DNA of 64,000 bases from Diprion similis (Eukaryota > Arthropoda > Insecta > Hymenoptera > Diprionidae): assembly GCF_021155765.1 (NCBI RefSeq), contig NC_060110.1, forward strand, positions 10,601,501-10,665,500, in the 5' to 3' direction. How positions within the stretch are numbered: position 1 is the first letter of the stretch; each line of letters starts with the position of its first letter. Below are positions 61,601 to 64,000 of this stretch, piece by piece. A program made the position numbers and the translations under genes. Below the pieces are notes generated by a model. It saw only the letters and a list, made by a program, of their open reading frames with translations, ran no database searches and was not told the DNA's origin.

Positions 61601-64000
61601 AAATTCGCAATGAAAATTGAAATTTCAGTAACAGTTAGACATGTTGGAATCGCTGTATTACTGCAGGGTTCATGTGATCCACTTTATAAGTACATATTAC
61701 CTGGTATGAAATATCATTTCTACCATATTACATGTATCTTCAAGTTATTTTATGAATATTAAATTGTTTTGTTTTGGCGATGTGGGTGCATGTCTTTAAA
61801 TTAACGCTTTAAGTACAGCCGCGGTAATTGCACTATCATTTCGTGCGATACCTTGACGTTTCAAAGGAGCGATATGGGGTGAGTGGAAGAGGCAGTCAAA
61901 ATAAAGCAATGATCGGTACCCTAGAGACGTTGGAAACGGAGATTAAAATCAGTCTGTCGTAGTTGAGATAGAAATCAAGCGTTGGTGGAGCTGCTTTGGA
62001 TCGTTTAGTCTGTGTGCGAGCGCACACTTTTAAATAAGTCTATAAGGTATATGGGCGTCGTTCTCGGATTCTGATCCGAGTGACAGGTGCGCGTGGGCTT
62101 CTTTGCCAATGATATATTCACGAGATAATCCATGCATTCCCAACGCTCGCCTCTCGCCAATGCATTCCGTCTTTTCGTATTACGTATGTACAATGTACAT
62201 GATACATACGTTAGCTGGTATAGCTAAGTATGTGTATTATGGGGTAGGAATATAGGTAGAATGTAGGATACGCAACGCCCAAGCATTTGTATTGCCGCTG
62301 CTCTCCCACAGCTCTTGCAAAAATCGGTTGCGATCAAAGACGATTGTCTTTTAATATGACCGGTAATATAATTACATGTTGTAGCTTCGCTAATTTTTAT
62401 GTGTCAAAAAATTGTCTGGGAATTTATACGATTGGATTCCATTCTTTCACTCATGTATATTGTATATTTACCTCCTACGCTGAAAAGCTTTGAGGTTTTG
62501 AAAATTAAAACACGATAGCAAATTTATTGAAGACTGTATGAAGGAGTCGTTTTATTCGTGAATAACTATTTCAAAATATTGGACAAAAAACCCTGAATTA
62601 AATTGAAATAAGGTATTAATAATCTGAAATTAAGACACGAACATAAATTAAGGAGCTTTGAAATCTTTGATAGTAAGTTTTGAGTCAATACTAAACAACG
62701 GTGTTCTTTTGAACTGCATAAACCACTTTTCCGATCATTCGCAGAGTTTTAAAAGCATTGAAAGTTTTTGATATTCCTTCACCGTACGTGATCAAAAGTA
62801 GAACGTAACTTGAAAATGCAATTTTTGAAGAAGAAAAGCAGTGAAAAAAGGAAAATGACCTGCTATTGTCAAATTTAACACGGTCAACATTTACGCTTGA
62901 TATTTGATTATTTTATATAAGGATAAACTGCGTATTTCCATAATGCAACACAGCTGATATCGTTTTTAATCATACCTCAGGGCATTTGATCCGATCAGAA
63001 AGTTTGAAGCTGCGTAAATAAGATATCGACAAATGAAAGTGTTCCTTTTGTATTTATAAGTGAAACGGAGACGCCAGGTGTATATTAATTATTGCAAGCT
63101 GGGTTCGAGTTGATTGGAATACCTAAATGTAATTCGGATAGCGTTACAGGCAGCGGTATTGATAATAATCGGTTTCTGGTTTGCGTAGGTACTGCTCACT
63201 GGTCGCTGGTTGTGCGTTCGAACGTCCCCGTAGGCGCTGAGAACCTTCTTAACTCATAACTAACAATTAAACGATCGTAAATTAGTCGAGCCACTCCATG
63301 AACGTCAAGTGTTAACCACAAGCCATCAACCTGCCTTGTTGATTTTCAGTTGAGTTACAACTTTTAGCCACTTGGCATGCCGGGTAAAATTTTGAGAGGC
63401 TGTAGTAGGGCTCTCTCATAAAAATATGAATGCGAAAACCCGACGTCCCGACTCGTCACAAAATTTCTTACGAAGTAACGCGAATCGAAGCGTAACGCAA
63501 CGGCAAGTAATCGTCGTTGTAAACCAACACCAACGAGATCAGAGGTCAGTTGGAAAAAATAGGGGAGATGAGGTTAGGGTAGGAGCTCTGGATGGCGTGT
63601 CGCGGGTCGCGAAGCGTATTGCATGTTTTGCGGTATAAAAAACGAACGTGTATTACTGCAAGTACACCAGAGGACACGGGGTATACGTGTAGCTCGTGTG
63701 TACAGAATCGCACGCGAAGCTTCATTCGTGGCGGATGGTGGCTCCCGATGAGTCATGAGAGTATGGATTACCAAGGCAACATTACGTAAACTACTATACG
63801 TAAAGCCTGCCCAGAGACGAACAGACAACCGCGACGGTTTCTGCTTCGAAGCCCTTCAAAAGCCGTTTTAGCCGCCGACGCTTCGCGGACTTAACGTCGC
63901 ATGTAACACGTCGAGTTTTGCTTCTGTTATTATTTTACCAGGGAAGTCTTACAATTTGTTATATACAATATACATATCCACCAAATATTCGAAGAATGCA
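58657..64000. other. gene-free stretch to window end
   Basis: 59.3-60.3 kb and 63.4-63.9 kb are CpG-richer and may be promoter-like, with unsupported frames (for example ATG 60052, 68 codons). Nothing is recognisable as a gene. Confidence 0.4.

Overview
The window is animal nuclear DNA, most probably from an insect. Reasons: spliced genes with short GT-AG introns, five eukaryotic tRNA genes with poly-T terminators, AT-rich intergenic DNA, and two conserved animal genes whose exons can be read through. A hymenopteran (perhaps a sawfly) is a guess from overall character only; nothing here fixes the species.

Layout. (1) 263-3620, + strand: the 3' seven exons of LZTR1, a kelch/double BTB-BACK adaptor of a CUL3 ubiquitin ligase; its 5' part lies before the window. 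(2) 3621-9055: AT-rich DNA with no gene seen. (3) 9056-12872, - strand: a complete five-exon PPM1D/Wip1-type PP2C phosphatase, with a GC-richer presumed promoter at 12873-13320. (4) 13.3-24.2 kb: no confident protein gene, but five intronless tRNA genes: three identical tRNA-Ile(AAT), one initiator tRNA-Met and one tRNA-Lys(CTT). (5) 24234-27314 and 31838-35047, - strand: two paralogous single-exon genes for large extracellular leucine-rich-repeat proteins. Each is built of four LRR plus LRRCT-like modules; one ends in a GPI-anchor-like tail and the other has no membrane tail. (6) 35-64 kb: about 29 kb without a recognisable coding gene. It holds two long foldback (inverted-repeat) elements, a minisatellite with a higher-order period, several microsatellites, a paired NRF-1-type promoter motif and a few orphan exon-like segments.

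There is no operon-like functional unit. LZTR1 (RAS-family turnover) and PPM1D (dephosphorylation of stress-kinase targets) are independent housekeeping regulators. The LRR pair is the most distinctive content: matching order of modules in the two proteins shows that the fourfold internal repeat existed before the gene duplicated, and the pair now looks like one membrane-tethered and one secreted form. I found no bacterial system, CRISPR array or rRNA gene, and no viral coding region.
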